From: Actinomycetes bacterium
Lineage (GTDB): Bacteria > Actinomycetota > Acidimicrobiia > Acidimicrobiales > JAJZJN01
Direction: 5' to 3'
Assembly (NCBI GenBank): GCA_021851165.1
Contig: JAJZJN010000002.1
Location: 1-51,679 of the forward strand
Length of the DNA stretch: 51,679 nucleotides
Made by a program: the position numbers and the translations under genes. Of the stretch, positions 26,007-35,094 are shown piece after piece; position 1 is the first letter of the stretch; every line of letters begins with the position of its first letter. A model generated the notes under the pieces. That model was not told the origin of the DNA. It saw nothing but the letters and a program-made list of their open reading frames with translations, and searched no databases.

Positions 26007-27514
26007 GCACCCCGGAGCCCTCTCCCCCGCGGCTCTCACTTGGCACCCTGAGCTCGCTCGGTTCCAGCCTGCGTCCAGCCATCGATCCTCGCGCGGTTGC
26101 AGTGGGTATCGTCCACCTGGGGCTGGGAGCCTTCCATCGAGCTCACCAAGCCATCTTCACCGAGGATGCGATGCTGGCCACCGGCGAGTTGTCATGGGGC
26201 ATATGCGGAGCCAGCGAGCGGAGCAGCGCCGCAGTTGACCGCCTGCGCCCCCAAGACGGCCTGTACACAGTCGCGGCCCGAGACGCCAACGACGAGGCGC
26301 TTCGCGTCGTAGGTGCTCTACGCGAGCAGCTCTTCGCCCTCGGCAACCCCACGGAGCTGCGCCAGCGCCTTTCGGACCCCACGGTGCATGTGGCAACCGT
26401 GACCGTGACCGAGAAGGGCTACCGCCATGATCCGGCCTCTGGCCACCTCAACCTGGAAGACCCGGAAGTGGCTGCCGACCTGGCAGGCCGTCCGCCAAGG
26501 ACCGTGGTATTCCAGCTCGTGGCAGGCCTACGGGCACGCTTTGCAGAGGGAGCCGGGCCGATTGCCATCGTCAGCTGCGACAACCTTCCAGGCAACGGAG
26601 TCCTGCTGCATCGACTCGTCAGTGAAGCCGCAGAGCACCTTCCCCCGCCAGAGGCTACGGCCCTTCTCGACTGGATGGCCGCGAATGTCACGTTCCCCTC
26701 CACACTTGTCGACAGGATCGTGCCGGCCACCACGGCTGCCGACGTGGCCCATATCTCTGCCAGGCTAGGACTTCACGATGCTGCTCCGGTTGTCACCGAG
26801 CCGTTCAGTCAGTGGGTGATCGAGGACGCTTTTCGCGCGTCTCGCCCGGCATGGGACACCGCGGGTGCCCTCATCACGCGCGACGTGGTTCCGTACGAGA
26901 CCATGAAGCTCCGTCTTTTGAACGCCAGCCATTCCGCGATTGCCTACCTGGGTGGCCTCGCCGGATGTGCAACAGTTGCCGAGGCTCTGGACAACTCCGA
27001 CTTGGCCGACTATGCGAAGCGCCTGATGGACGAGGACGCGTCCCCGACGTTGAGGGTTCCCGATGGGTTCGATCTTGCAGCGTACAAGGCATCGATCCTT
27101 GCCCGCCTGGCAAACCCAGCGCTTACGCACAGTCTTGCCCAGATCGCGGCGGATGGATCTCAGAAGCTGCCGGTCCGACTGCTCGCGACAGCCCGGGATG
27201 CTCTTGCCGGTGGTACCGATTTCCGCTGGGTAGCACTCGCCGTCGCTGGTTGGATGCGATACATGACAGTCCGGCAGGCCGATGACGCGAGCCCCATAGT
27301 GCCTGACGATCCTCTAGCCGGCGCCGTGTCACATGCCGCGGCCGGTGCGGACAACCCTCGCTCTCTCGTCGCCAGATTGCTTGGAATCGAGGAGATCTTC
27401 GGTCCTGACCTGCGAGAATCCGCTGCGTTCTCCCAGATGCTCGTTGGGGACGTAGATCACCTCGCTGCAGATGGCGCGCTTCGCACGATTGCCATGGCAC
27501 TGCACGGGCGATGA
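26003..27514 (+). CDS. uxuB: Mannitol dehydrogenase family oxidoreductase (D-mannonate oxidoreductase/fructuronate reductase)
   Basis: 503 aa, a long-chain polyol dehydrogenase. The N-terminal Rossmann part begins [26 protein letters not shown] follows, and the catalytic region [17 protein letters not shown] carries the family Lys and the Asn-His pair. It would interconvert D-fructuronate and D-mannonate with NAD(H), feeding ManD. The GTG start overlaps manD by four bases; the end overlaps the Gfo/Idh start by four (ATGA). UxuB is favoured by the mannonate dehydratase neighbour over mannitol or altronate enzymes of the same family. Confidence 0.82.
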   Translation: MSTPEPSPPRLSLGTLSSLGSSLRPAIDPRAVAVGIVHLGLGAFHRAHQAIFTEDAMLATGELSWGICGASERSSAAVDRLRPQDGLYTVAARDANDEALRVVGALREQLFALGNPTELRQRLSDPTVHVATVTVTEKGYRHDPASGHLNLEDPEVAADLAGRPPRTVVFQLVAGLRARFAEGAGPIAIVSCDNLPGNGVLLHRLVSEAAEHLPPPEATALLDWMAANVTFPSTLVDRIVPATTAADVAHISARLGLHDAAPVVTEPFSQWVIEDAFRASRPAWDTAGALITRDVVPYETMKLRLLNASHSAIAYLGGLAGCATVAEALDNSDLADYAKRLMDEDASPTLRVPDGFDLAAYKASILARLANPALTHSLAQIAADGSQKLPVRLLATARDALAGGTDFRWVALAVAGWMRYMTVRQADDASPIVPDDPLAGAVSHAAAGADNPRSLVARLLGIEEIFGPDLRESAAFSQMLVGDVDHLAADGALRTIAMALHGR

Positions 27515-28641
27515 CCGAGCCGGCTGCGCTGCGAGCTGCCTTGATCGGCTACGGTCTCTCGGGCCGCTTCTTTCACGCGCCTTTCCTCACTACGACCCCC
27601 GGCCTCAGGCTCAGCAGCATCGTCACCTCCGATTCGCAGCGGAAGTCGCAAGCACAAGCCGATCATCCAGGTGTCACGGTGTTCAACCATCCAGATGACC
27701 TATGGGCAAGGGCCGGTGAACATGATCTCGTTGTCGTAGCCACCGCGACGCCGTCACACGCGTCTCTTGCGATCCAGGCGATAGAGGCTCGATTGCCTGT
27801 AGTCGTGGAGAAGCCGCTCGCGCCCGATGCCCGCACCGCTCGGGCGTTGGCCGATCTAGCACGACTCCGTGGCATCCCGCTGACCGTCTTTCACAACCGT
27901 CGCTGGGACGCGCGAGCGGCCTTGGACCCGTCGGGCGGACTTATCCCGCTGACCGTCTTTCACAACCGTCGCTGGGACAGCGACCAATGCACCCTGCGAC
28001 TGCTCCTCGCGGCCGGGAAGCTGGGCCGCGTCTATCGCTACGAGGCGCGATTCGAGCGATGGTGACCAGATGCGCGGCCGGGGAGCTGGCGCGACCGTCT
28101 GGCTACAGAAGGTGGGGGGGGCGTGCTCCTCGACCTTGGCAGCCATCTCGTCGACCAGGCGATCGAGCTATTCGGCGCGGTGACACACGTCTACGCGGAG
28201 GTCGTGGCCCACGACCACCCTGCCGATAACGAATCCTTCGTGGCCATGACTCATTCCTGCGGAGTGCGGTCTCATCTGTCGATGGGATCGGTTTTCGCCG
28301 GACCAGGACCGCGACTACGTGTCCTGGGGAGCAGGGCTGCTTTCATCGTCGAACACCTTGACGGCCAGGAAGCGGCACTACGAGCGGGCCGCCTCCCAAG
28401 CGAGCCAGCCTTCGGGACGGAAGCTCCAGAGTCCTTCGGTCAGCTGCATATCGGAAACCTGAGCGAGGTTGTCCCGAGCGAGCCTGGCAGGTGGCAGTCG
28501 TTCTACTCGTCGCTGGTCGAATCCCTGACCGAAGGCACTCCCCTGCCTGTCGACGCACTCGATGCCGTGAAGGTTGTCGAAGTTCTCGACGCAGCGCGCC
28601 GCAGCTCCGAGTCGCACACGGTGCAGTGCATGGAACTGTAG
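27511..28641 (+). pseudogene. Gfo/Idh/MocA oxidoreductase interrupted by an in-frame TGA
   Basis: The 377-codon frame from ATG 27511 to the TAG ending at 28641 is family-like throughout but contains TGA at 28063-28065. Before it, residues 1-184 hold the Rossmann start ALIGYGLSGRFFHAPFL and the EKPLAPD motif; after it, the same frame continues PDARPGSWRDRL and then GGVLLDLGSHLVDQAIELFG, the family's conserved C-terminal segment. Homologues usually read ERWRP here, so a CGA-to-TGA change is the simplest explanation. A 36-bp sequence (LTVFHNRRWD region) is also duplicated 69 bp apart, adding 23 codons. A downstream GTG at 28123 could permit re-initiation of a fragment. Sequencing error or recoding is not excluded. 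Gene order suggests a step in sugar-acid use. Confidence 0.82.
27874..27978. repeat. 36-bp direct repeat, 69 bp apart, in Gfo/Idh gene
   Basis: Bases 27874-27909 are repeated exactly at 27943-27978. The shift of 69 bp keeps the frame and duplicates IPLTVFHNRRWD, with a non-duplicated ARAALDPSGGL between the copies. The second copy continues with the expected family sequence, so the first copy plus spacer is the inserted part. Confidence 0.9.
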
Positions 28642-28733
28642 CGAAGCAGTGGCGCTCTGCTATCAGCCGACCCACAATCTCGGGTGCCCCCGGAGCGCAC
28701 ATTTCCAGGCACGTGGCGACAAACGAAGATCCC

Positions 28734-29777
28734 TCAGTACTCCTGGAGCGCAGCTATCCGCACGTACGGCGCATCGAGCTCGCCTATGAGCTCATCTCCT
28801 GTCACGCGCCCCCCAGGCGCCACGGTCCACATCCAACGCGTCGAGCGAGCCACGGCACCCGTGAGCATGGCTGAGCGAGGCGCGTCGAGCCCTCCGTCCA
28901 TGGCCGCGAGGGCTGCGGCCAGTCCAGGCGGGTAGCGGGTGACCTCGACGGCCGACTGGTCGGCACCGAACTCTCGTCCCCTTCCTACCAGCCTGTGAGC
29001 GAGCAGCTCGCCGGTCCCGGGCACGAGCATCGTCACCGGTGCTGCCACCACTGCACCGACTGCAGCCAGGGATGCTTCCCCCCGCTTCACATGCGCCAAC
29101 TCATGGGCGAGCACTCCTTCGAGCTGGACTGGGTCCATCTCCTCGATCAAGCCGGTGGTCAGCACGATAGCTGAAGCCCCTGGATGGCGCCCGACGGCTA
29201 TGGCGTCCGGCAGCGCATCCTCGACCAGGTATATGCGGGGCGAGGGCAGGCCCATCGATGCGCAAAGCCCCTCCACCAGGTTCGAGATACGTGGCAGGTC
29301 ATGCGGTCCGGCCTCGACAGCCCCGACAGAGCGCAGCACCATCGGCTTCGCACCCCACCAGGTCATCAGCCATACCGCTACCAGCACTACAGCTGCCACA
29401 CTCGCAGCCGTGAGAGCGCCTGAGACCACACCGGCTATCACGCCTGCCACGGTGCCTGCCAGGATGGCGGGCGCGGCGGCTATGGACAGCGCCCGGCGTC
29501 TGGCTCTCCGGGCGACGCGAAGGGTCGTGGACGCCCGATGTCTAGCCGAAGAATGGGCCCTTGCCCTGATGGCGGGGTCGGGCTCGAAGAGCGCCGTGGC
29601 AGCCCGGTCACGCTCCCTCGGACTCCCCGAGCGAGCCCGTCCCGCGTTCTTCCCACGGCTACCAGCACCCTTCGAGGACCCACGACGCGTTGTGCTCTTG
29701 GGCCCTCGGGATCCGCTCGAGGGGCCCGACCCGCCCGATCCCGCGGATCCGCCATGTCGTCGACGTGTTGTTGCCAT
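28734..29777 (-). CDS. M48-family membrane metalloprotease (HtpX-like) with basic N-terminal tail
   Basis: 347 aa. The zinc site is HELAH at residues 225-229, with the third ligand glutamate in GREFGADQSAV. Two hydrophobic segments near residues 97-140 should anchor it in the membrane with the protease domain in the cytoplasm. The first ~65 residues are Gly/Ser/Arg/Lys-rich and look disordered, unlike HtpX. The family cleaves misfolded membrane proteins. It sits 12 nt downstream of pimA and could be co-transcribed with the phosphatidylinositol-mannoside genes. No clear SD sequence precedes ATG 29777. Confidence 0.82.
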   Translation of the reverse strand: MATTRRRHGGSAGSGGSGPSSGSRGPKSTTRRGSSKGAGSRGKNAGRARSGSPRERDRAATALFEPDPAIRARAHSSARHRASTTLRVARRARRRALSIAAAPAILAGTVAGVIAGVVSGALTAASVAAVVLVAVWLMTWWGAKPMVLRSVGAVEAGPHDLPRISNLVEGLCASMGLPSPRIYLVEDALPDAIAVGRHPGASAIVLTTGLIEEMDPVQLEGVLAHELAHVKRGEASLAAVGAVVAAPVTMLVPGTGELLAHRLVGRGREFGADQSAVEVTRYPPGLAAALAAMDGGLDAPRSAMLTGAVARSTRWMWTVAPGGRVTGDELIGELDAPYVRIAALQEY

Positions 29778-29789
29778 GAGGAAGCCAGT

Positions 29790-30902
29790 TTAGGGCATGG
29801 AGGAAACTGTCGAATATATCCCCGCGTATTGCCGGGCGAGATTGTCCATTGACCACTGGCGCGCTCGCTCGACTCCTGCCTCGAGCGCCAGGGATGATCC
29901 GCGCCCTTCGGACTGTGCCACGTCGTCCATCACCTGTCTTAGGGCGCAGGCAAGGGCAATCGGGTCCCCCGGTGGTACGAGAACTCCGTCTCGACCGACT
30001 ACTGCTGCATAGCCCGGTATATCGCTTGCCACTATCGCACACCGGGCTGCCAGCGCTTCGACGAGCACGACCCCGAATGACTCTCCTCGGAGCGCCGGAG
30101 CGCACAGCACATGAGCCCCGGCGAGACGACTCGCGAGCTCTGCATCATCCAGCGCGCCCAGCCACTCCACGCGGTCGTCACCCGGGTAGCTCCGCCGCAG
30201 CTCGGCTGTCTGCGGGCCCTCCCCAGCCACCCACAGCCGACCGGCTATACCGTCACCGTCCCGCAGTCGCTGCCACGCCGCCAGAAGCACGCTCAGCCCT
30301 TTGCGCGGCTCGTGACGACCGACGAACATCACGGTAGGGCGGTCAGCCGGCCAAGGCTCGGCAGCCGTGAAGCGTTCCACCTCGACCCCGTTGTACAAGA
30401 TGGTGAAGTCGCCTCCAATCAGCGAAGCCGCCGTCTCTGCAGCCTCGCCGGACACGGCGCAACGTGCCGCAAGGCGGCCGGCAGCCAGCCTTGCCGCCGG
30501 CGCAACGAGCTTGTACTCGAGCGTCATGCCTGCCCTGTGGAATGTCGCGACAAGCGGCAGGTGACAAGCGAGCATGCACGCCCAAGTTGGACCCGGCGCG
30601 AATGGCTCGTGCAGGTGGACCAGATCGTAGCGGCGCTGCCTCACGCTCCTCACGATCTTCCACGAGGATGCGGGCAGAAGGGCTAGTGGCGCCACGGATC
30701 CATTCGCCGGTATGGGGATCGACCTTCCCAGGCTCACTATTGCCTGAGCGGGAAGGCCTCCCGACTCCACCTGTCCGTCTACGGGTCCCAGTACGTCTGC
30801 GATGTGGCCGAGCCTTCGAAGGGCCCGCGCGAGACCAAGCACCTGGCCTTGAACCCCGCCTGGACGGCTGAGGCTATAAGGCGAGACGAGGGCTATCCGC
30901 AT
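29790..30902 (-). CDS. pimA: Phosphatidyl-myo-inositol alpha-mannosyltransferase (PimA-like, GT4)
   Basis: 370 aa GT-B glycosyltransferase. N-terminal lobe: MRIALVSPYSLSRPGGVQGQVLGLARALRRLGH with the Gly-Gly-Val loop that binds the acceptor head group, and DLVHLHEPF. C-terminal lobe: FVGRHEPRKGLSVLLAAW and the donor-binding E-x7-E type region RGESFGVVLVEALAA. It adds mannose from GDP-mannose to phosphatidylinositol on the cytoplasmic side. The order pgsA-patA-pimA matches mycobacteria, which strongly supports the name. ATG 30902, 34 nt after the acyltransferase stop, is chosen because the sequence before it is not family-like. Confidence 0.9.
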   Translation of the reverse strand: MRIALVSPYSLSRPGGVQGQVLGLARALRRLGHIADVLGPVDGQVESGGLPAQAIVSLGRSIPIPANGSVAPLALLPASSWKIVRSVRQRRYDLVHLHEPFAPGPTWACMLACHLPLVATFHRAGMTLEYKLVAPAARLAAGRLAARCAVSGEAAETAASLIGGDFTILYNGVEVERFTAAEPWPADRPTVMFVGRHEPRKGLSVLLAAWQRLRDGDGIAGRLWVAGEGPQTAELRRSYPGDDRVEWLGALDDAELASRLAGAHVLCAPALRGESFGVVLVEALAARCAIVASDIPGYAAVVGRDGVLVPPGDPIALACALRQVMDDVAQSEGRGSSLALEAGVERARQWSMDNLARQYAGIYSTVSSMP

Positions 30903-30936
30903 GGGACGGCGGGCGTCACCGATGGCGTAGGGCTTC

Positions 30937-31974
30937 TCAGCCGTGGTTGGCTGCCCGCTCGGCTGTGACAGTTGGCCCACCTGATGCCCCGTCTGGGCCT
31001 TGAGCTGGCACAGTGCTCGATGAGCCCGGTAGCAATATCTCCCGCGTCGAGGATCGAGGTCTGTCGCTCGGCCAGTTCGGCTGGAATAGATGCCACTGAT
31101 CGGGCGCTCGTCTGATCAATGCCTCGAGGCTCAGGGCTATCTCCTGGGTGACGCGGGCGACGTCCTTGCGCAACCTGCCCTCGCGCACGGCTTCGATGGG
31201 AGGCGAGATGACAGCCGTATGGTCCCGTCCGGGGCCGCTGTACACCGCAGCGCTCATGAGCACCGCGCCCGTCCTCAACGCGAGCATTGCCGGCCCCGCC
31301 GGTAGGGTCGTCCGCTCACCGAAGAACTCGACCTCCACACCGGTTCCGGTGAGATCCCGATCGCACAGCAGGCCCACTAGACCTCCGCTGTGCAAGGTGC
31401 GCAGCAGCGCCTCACTGGTGTTGGCCTGAAGCGGGAGGATTCTAAGCCCCATTGCCTCGCGCTCGGAGACGAACCAGTCGTAAAGCTCAGGAGGGTCGAG
31501 CACCTCTGCCACGGTCGTCATCGGATACCCTCTGAGCGCTATCCAAGCGCCCCCCCACTCCCAGCTTCCCATGTGAGGCAGCGCCAGGACCACGCCCCTA
31601 CCCTGCCCCATCGCGTCGACCAGCAGGTCGAAACCGCGTTCCATCACCATTCGCTGCTCGATGCTAGCCGACGATATCTTCCCGAGCCGGGCCCCTTCGA
31701 CCCAATAGCGCGAGTACGAACCAAGGGCCCGGCGCGTCCACCGGTCCGCCTCGGCATCGCTTAGGTCGCTGCCTAGCACTCTGCGCATATGCCTGGCGTG
31801 GAGAGCTGCCTGATCGGGCTTGAAGCGGTACAGTGCCCGGGCTGCCACAGATCCGGCTCGAACAGCCAGGCCCTCGGGAACCATCCGGATCAGTTCGGCA
31901 GCGCCCCGATATCCAAGATAAGTGAGCCGAGTCTTGACCCGGCGCCGTGTATCGCTGCAGACAGCCAGAGCCAC
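30937..31974 (-). CDS. patA: Phosphatidylinositol mannoside acyltransferase (PatA-like)
   Basis: 345 aa, lysophospholipid/lauroyl acyltransferase superfamily. The catalytic motif is the variant H-x4-E (ALPHMGSWEWGG), LLCDRDLTGTGVEVEFFGE is the second block, and FQPNWPSDRP ends the core. It should transfer an acyl chain to the mannose of PIM at the inner membrane face. The GTG start shares one base with the pgsA stop (TAGTG). The last ~40 residues are low-complexity. Confidence 0.85.
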   Translation of the reverse strand: MALAVCSDTRRRVKTRLTYLGYRGAAELIRMVPEGLAVRAGSVAARALYRFKPDQAALHARHMRRVLGSDLSDAEADRWTRRALGSYSRYWVEGARLGKISSASIEQRMVMERGFDLLVDAMGQGRGVVLALPHMGSWEWGGAWIALRGYPMTTVAEVLDPPELYDWFVSEREAMGLRILPLQANTSEALLRTLHSGGLVGLLCDRDLTGTGVEVEFFGERTTLPAGPAMLALRTGAVLMSAAVYSGPGRDHTAVISPPIEAVREGRLRKDVARVTQEIALSLEALIRRAPDQWHLFQPNWPSDRPRSSTREILLPGSSSTVPAQGPDGASGGPTVTAERAANHG

Positions 31975-32891
31975 TAGCGCCCGGATGCGTCGGGATGCCG
32001 GCTGCCAGACCTGCTACGAGGTCGCACCGATCTGCGAGCGCGCCAGATCCGTCCCGATCGACTCGACAGCGCGGCCTGGCGCCTCGAGCGCCAGCGGCCA
32101 AGCGGCTCCCCCGCTCTTCGCGGTGCAAGGGTGGGGGTCCTCGCTCCAGGCGTCACATTGTCCCGGGCCTGGCGCCATGCGCGCCAACGCGAATCGACAC
32201 GACCCTGCCTCCAGCGTGCCAGGGCCCGGTGACGCAGATCGCCCTGTCCCGCATGGAGCTCGCCTCCTGCCGGATAAGCCACTGCCAGCGGGCGCGGCGG
32301 GGCTCCTGCCGCATGCCACGCTCTCGAGAACCGCCCTACCGCAGTGACCAGCACCAACCCCAACATGACCAGCAGCAACGGGATCAGAAGCGGTGACCAC
32401 AGAGATCCTGCGAGCATGGCCACACCGAGGGCCACCATGCGCTCGGCACGCTCCATGAGGCCTCCCTTGGCCGGGAGCCCGAGAAGCTCCGCCTTGGCAC
32501 GCTGATAGGACACGAGCGAGCTGGCAGCCAGTATCGCGAAGGGAATGACAGCAGCCTGGCCATCGTGACGAGCGACCAGGTACCAGGTGAGCCCTCCGAG
32601 CAGGAGCGCATCCGACACGCGGTCGGCCACCGAATCGAAGAAGGAGCCCCGCACCGAGGTGGTGCCGGACGCCTTCGCCACCGGCCCGTCCAGCAGGTCC
32701 GGCAATCCCGTCGGTATGAGCAGGAAAGCCCCCAGGAAGAGGTGACCTGACGCAATGACGACCGACGTAGCGATCGACATGACCAGGCCGAAGCCGGTGA
32801 GGGCGTCCGCAGACAGGCCCACACGCTTCAGCGCGGTGCCTGCCGGTCTCGTCCCCCGGTCAACGGCACGGCGCCAGCGACCATCGAACAT
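31974..32891 (-). CDS. pgsA: CDP-alcohol phosphatidyltransferase, probable phosphatidylinositol phosphate synthase
   Basis: 305 aa. The CDP-alcohol motif is D-G-x2-A-K-x8-G-x3-D-x3-D in LLDGPVAKASGTTSVRG then SFFDSVADRVSD; the usual Arg after Ala is Lys here. Several TM helices follow (LLLGGLTWYLVA, PLLIPLLLVMLGLVLVT). It condenses CDP-diacylglycerol with inositol phosphate in the membrane. ATG 32891 has GGAGG seven bases upstream. The mycobacterial enzyme is ~220 aa; here ~90 extra C-terminal residues are Arg-rich (RWRSRRQAALSSRSGR), either a true basic extension or decayed read-through sequence. Confidence 0.88.
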   Translation of the reverse strand: MFDGRWRRAVDRGTRPAGTALKRVGLSADALTGFGLVMSIATSVVIASGHLFLGAFLLIPTGLPDLLDGPVAKASGTTSVRGSFFDSVADRVSDALLLGGLTWYLVARHDGQAAVIPFAILAASSLVSYQRAKAELLGLPAKGGLMERAERMVALGVAMLAGSLWSPLLIPLLLVMLGLVLVTAVGRFSRAWHAAGAPPRPLAVAYPAGGELHAGQGDLRHRALARWRQGRVDSRWRAWRQARDNVTPGARTPTLAPRRAGEPLGRWRSRRQAALSSRSGRIWRARRSVRPRSRSGSRHPDASGR

Positions 32892-33017
32892 GCACAATCC
32901 TCCAAGGCCTGTTTCACACAGGCTAGCACTCCATGGCGCGAACCGAGCCTGCCGGTAGGCTCTGGGGATTGCTCGGACGCACCACAACTCCACGATTACA
33001 CGAGGGAGGTTACCCGC

Positions 33018-35084
33018 ATGCAGAGCTACATGCCCTCCAGCATCCGCAACGTGGCCCTTGTCGGTCACAACGGCGCAGGAAAGACGACGCTAGCGGAGGC
33101 GCTGCTCGCCAATGCCGGTGTGATAGCCCACAGCGGGCGTGTCGACGACGGAACCACCGTATGCGACTTCGAGCCCGAAGAGATCAAGCGGCGGATGTCG
33201 GTGTCGCTGGCCATGGCACCTTTCGAAGTCAACGGCGTCAAGGTCAACCTCATCGACACACCGGGCTATGCCGATTTCTTCGGTGAGGTCAGGTCTGCAT
33301 GTGCGGTCGCAGAGCTCGTGGTCGTCGTAGTTAGTGCAGTCGAAGGCATAGAGGCCCAGACCGAAGCTGCTTGGGACCTTGCCGAGAGCCTCGGTCGGGC
33401 CCGCCTTATCCTGATCAACAAGCTCGACCGGGAACGAGCCAGCTTCGACAGGGTTCTCGACCAGCTGAGGGAGCGCTTCGGAGCCGGCATTGCCCCGCTC
33501 GAGCTGCCAGTTGGCCAGGAGGGCGAGTTCTGCGGCATCGCGGATCTGCTTACCGACAGCGCCATCACCTATACCGGAGCGGAATCCTCCACAGGCCCCA
33601 TACCACCAGACCTGGCCGACCTCGAGCATCGCGTACGCGAGCATCTCGTGGAAGGCATCGTCGTGGGTGACGATTCCCTGATGGAACGCTATCTGGATGG
33701 AGAGACACCCTCGACAGCGGAGCTCGAGTCCGCCCTGGGTGCCGGTCTGGCCGCCGGATCGGTGTTCCCCGTCGTGTGCGCCTCGGCGACCAAGGGAATC
33801 GGCACGGATCGCCTGGCCACCCTCCTCGCGGAGATCGGGCCCTCCCCTGCTGGTCGGGTGGTGGCCACCCTCCGAGCTCCCGGGGGTGCACATGAGGTCA
33901 CCTGTGACAGCACGGCACAGCCACTCGCCCAGGTGTTCAAGACCGTGTCGGACCCCTACGTTGGCAGGATCTCGCTACTGAAGGTCCTGTCGGGCACGAT
34001 CCGCCCTGACACCACGCTGGTCAATCCGCGGACACATTCCGAGGAGCGCCTTCACGTGCTCGAGTTGCTGCGGGGAAAGTCTGTCGAGCCGGTCCCCGAG
34101 GCCAGCGCCGGCGATATCATTGCGGTAGCAAAGCTCTCCGACACCATCACCGGCGATACCCTCGCGCCCAGGGGAACGCCAGTGGTGGTAGAGCCTCTCG
34201 ACCCGGAGCCCGCGGTGTTCTCCATTGCGATCCGCCCCAAGGCCAAGGGCGACGAGGACAAGCTGATGACCGGCCTCCACCGCCTCCAGGAGGAGGACCC
34301 CGCACTCGTGATCCGTCGAGTGGACGAGACCCACCAGACCCTATTGTCGGGCACAGGTGAGACCCACCTGGCCGTCACGTGTGAGCGGCTGCAACGGAAG
34401 TTCGGGGTAGAGGTTGGCACCGAGGAGGTCCTTGTCCCGTACCGGGAGACCATCACAGCCGAGGCCGAGGCCGAGGGCAGGTACAAGAAGCAGACGGGGG
34501 GCCACGGCCAGTTCGGAGTGGTCGACCTACGGGTGGCCCCGCTTGCGCGCGGCGAAGGATTCGTGTTCGTGGACGCCGTGGTCGGAGGCGCGATCCCGAA
34601 GCAGTACATACCGGCGGTCGAGAAGGGGGTGGTGGAAGCCATGAGCCAGGGCGGTCCGGCAGGCTATCCCGTAATAGACGTGCAGGTCACCTGTTACGAC
34701 GGAAAGTACCACCCGGTCGATTCATCGGAGATGAGCTTCAAGATGGCCGGGGCGATCGCATTCCGCGATGCAGTGGCGAGGGCTGCGCCCGTGATCCTGG
34801 AGCCGATCTCGCGCATGGAGGTCACCGTGCCTTCGTCGATGCAAGGAGACGTCCTGGGTGACCTCAACGCTCGTCGGGGCAGGGTCCAGGGCACAGATCC
34901 CCTGGGCGCCACTCACCAGCGCATAACGGCCCTGGTTCCAACTGCCGAGACCCTACGCTATGCCGTGGACCTACGTGCTCTCACCGCGGGCCGCGGTAGG
35001 TTCACGGCCGAGCACGACCATTACGAGCCACTACCGTCGAACCTGGCCGCCAGGGTGGGGCGCAACCAGGCTGCATCAGGCTGA
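33018..35084 (+). CDS. Elongation factor G-like GTPase (EF-G paralogue, FusA2-like)
   Basis: 688 aa with all five EF-G domains. G1 is GHNGAGKTTLAEAL, G3 DTPGYADF (residues 80-87), G4 NKLDRE. Canonical EF-G has DTPGHVDF; here the catalytic His is Tyr84, as I recall for the FusA2/EF-G-like subgroup. Domain IV has GGHGQFGVVDLRV and domain V RGRVQGTDPLG. Canonical fusA is normally in the str operon, so this is probably a paralogue with slow GTP hydrolysis, perhaps acting on stalled or stored ribosomes (inference). GGGAGG lies eight bases before ATG. It is divergent from pgsA and converges on the HIT gene with a 10-nt gap, breaking an otherwise co-directional block. Confidence 0.92.
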   Translation: MQSYMPSSIRNVALVGHNGAGKTTLAEALLANAGVIAHSGRVDDGTTVCDFEPEEIKRRMSVSLAMAPFEVNGVKVNLIDTPGYADFFGEVRSACAVAELVVVVVSAVEGIEAQTEAAWDLAESLGRARLILINKLDRERASFDRVLDQLRERFGAGIAPLELPVGQEGEFCGIADLLTDSAITYTGAESSTGPIPPDLADLEHRVREHLVEGIVVGDDSLMERYLDGETPSTAELESALGAGLAAGSVFPVVCASATKGIGTDRLATLLAEIGPSPAGRVVATLRAPGGAHEVTCDSTAQPLAQVFKTVSDPYVGRISLLKVLSGTIRPDTTLVNPRTHSEERLHVLELLRGKSVEPVPEASAGDIIAVAKLSDTITGDTLAPRGTPVVVEPLDPEPAVFSIAIRPKAKGDEDKLMTGLHRLQEEDPALVIRRVDETHQTLLSGTGETHLAVTCERLQRKFGVEVGTEEVLVPYRETITAEAEAEGRYKKQTGGHGQFGVVDLRVAPLARGEGFVFVDAVVGGAIPKQYIPAVEKGVVEAMSQGGPAGYPVIDVQVTCYDGKYHPVDSSEMSFKMAGAIAFRDAVARAAPVILEPISRMEVTVPSSMQGDVLGDLNARRGRVQGTDPLGATHQRITALVPTAETLRYAVDLRALTAGRGRFTAEHDHYEPLPSNLAARVGRNQAASG

Positions 35085-35094
35085 GGTGCTTCGC

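Noticed and set aside
32945..32962. GAGCCT-GCCGGT-AGGCTC inverted repeat between pgsA and the EF-G-like gene
   Set aside because: Six-base arms are too short to call an operator without other evidence.
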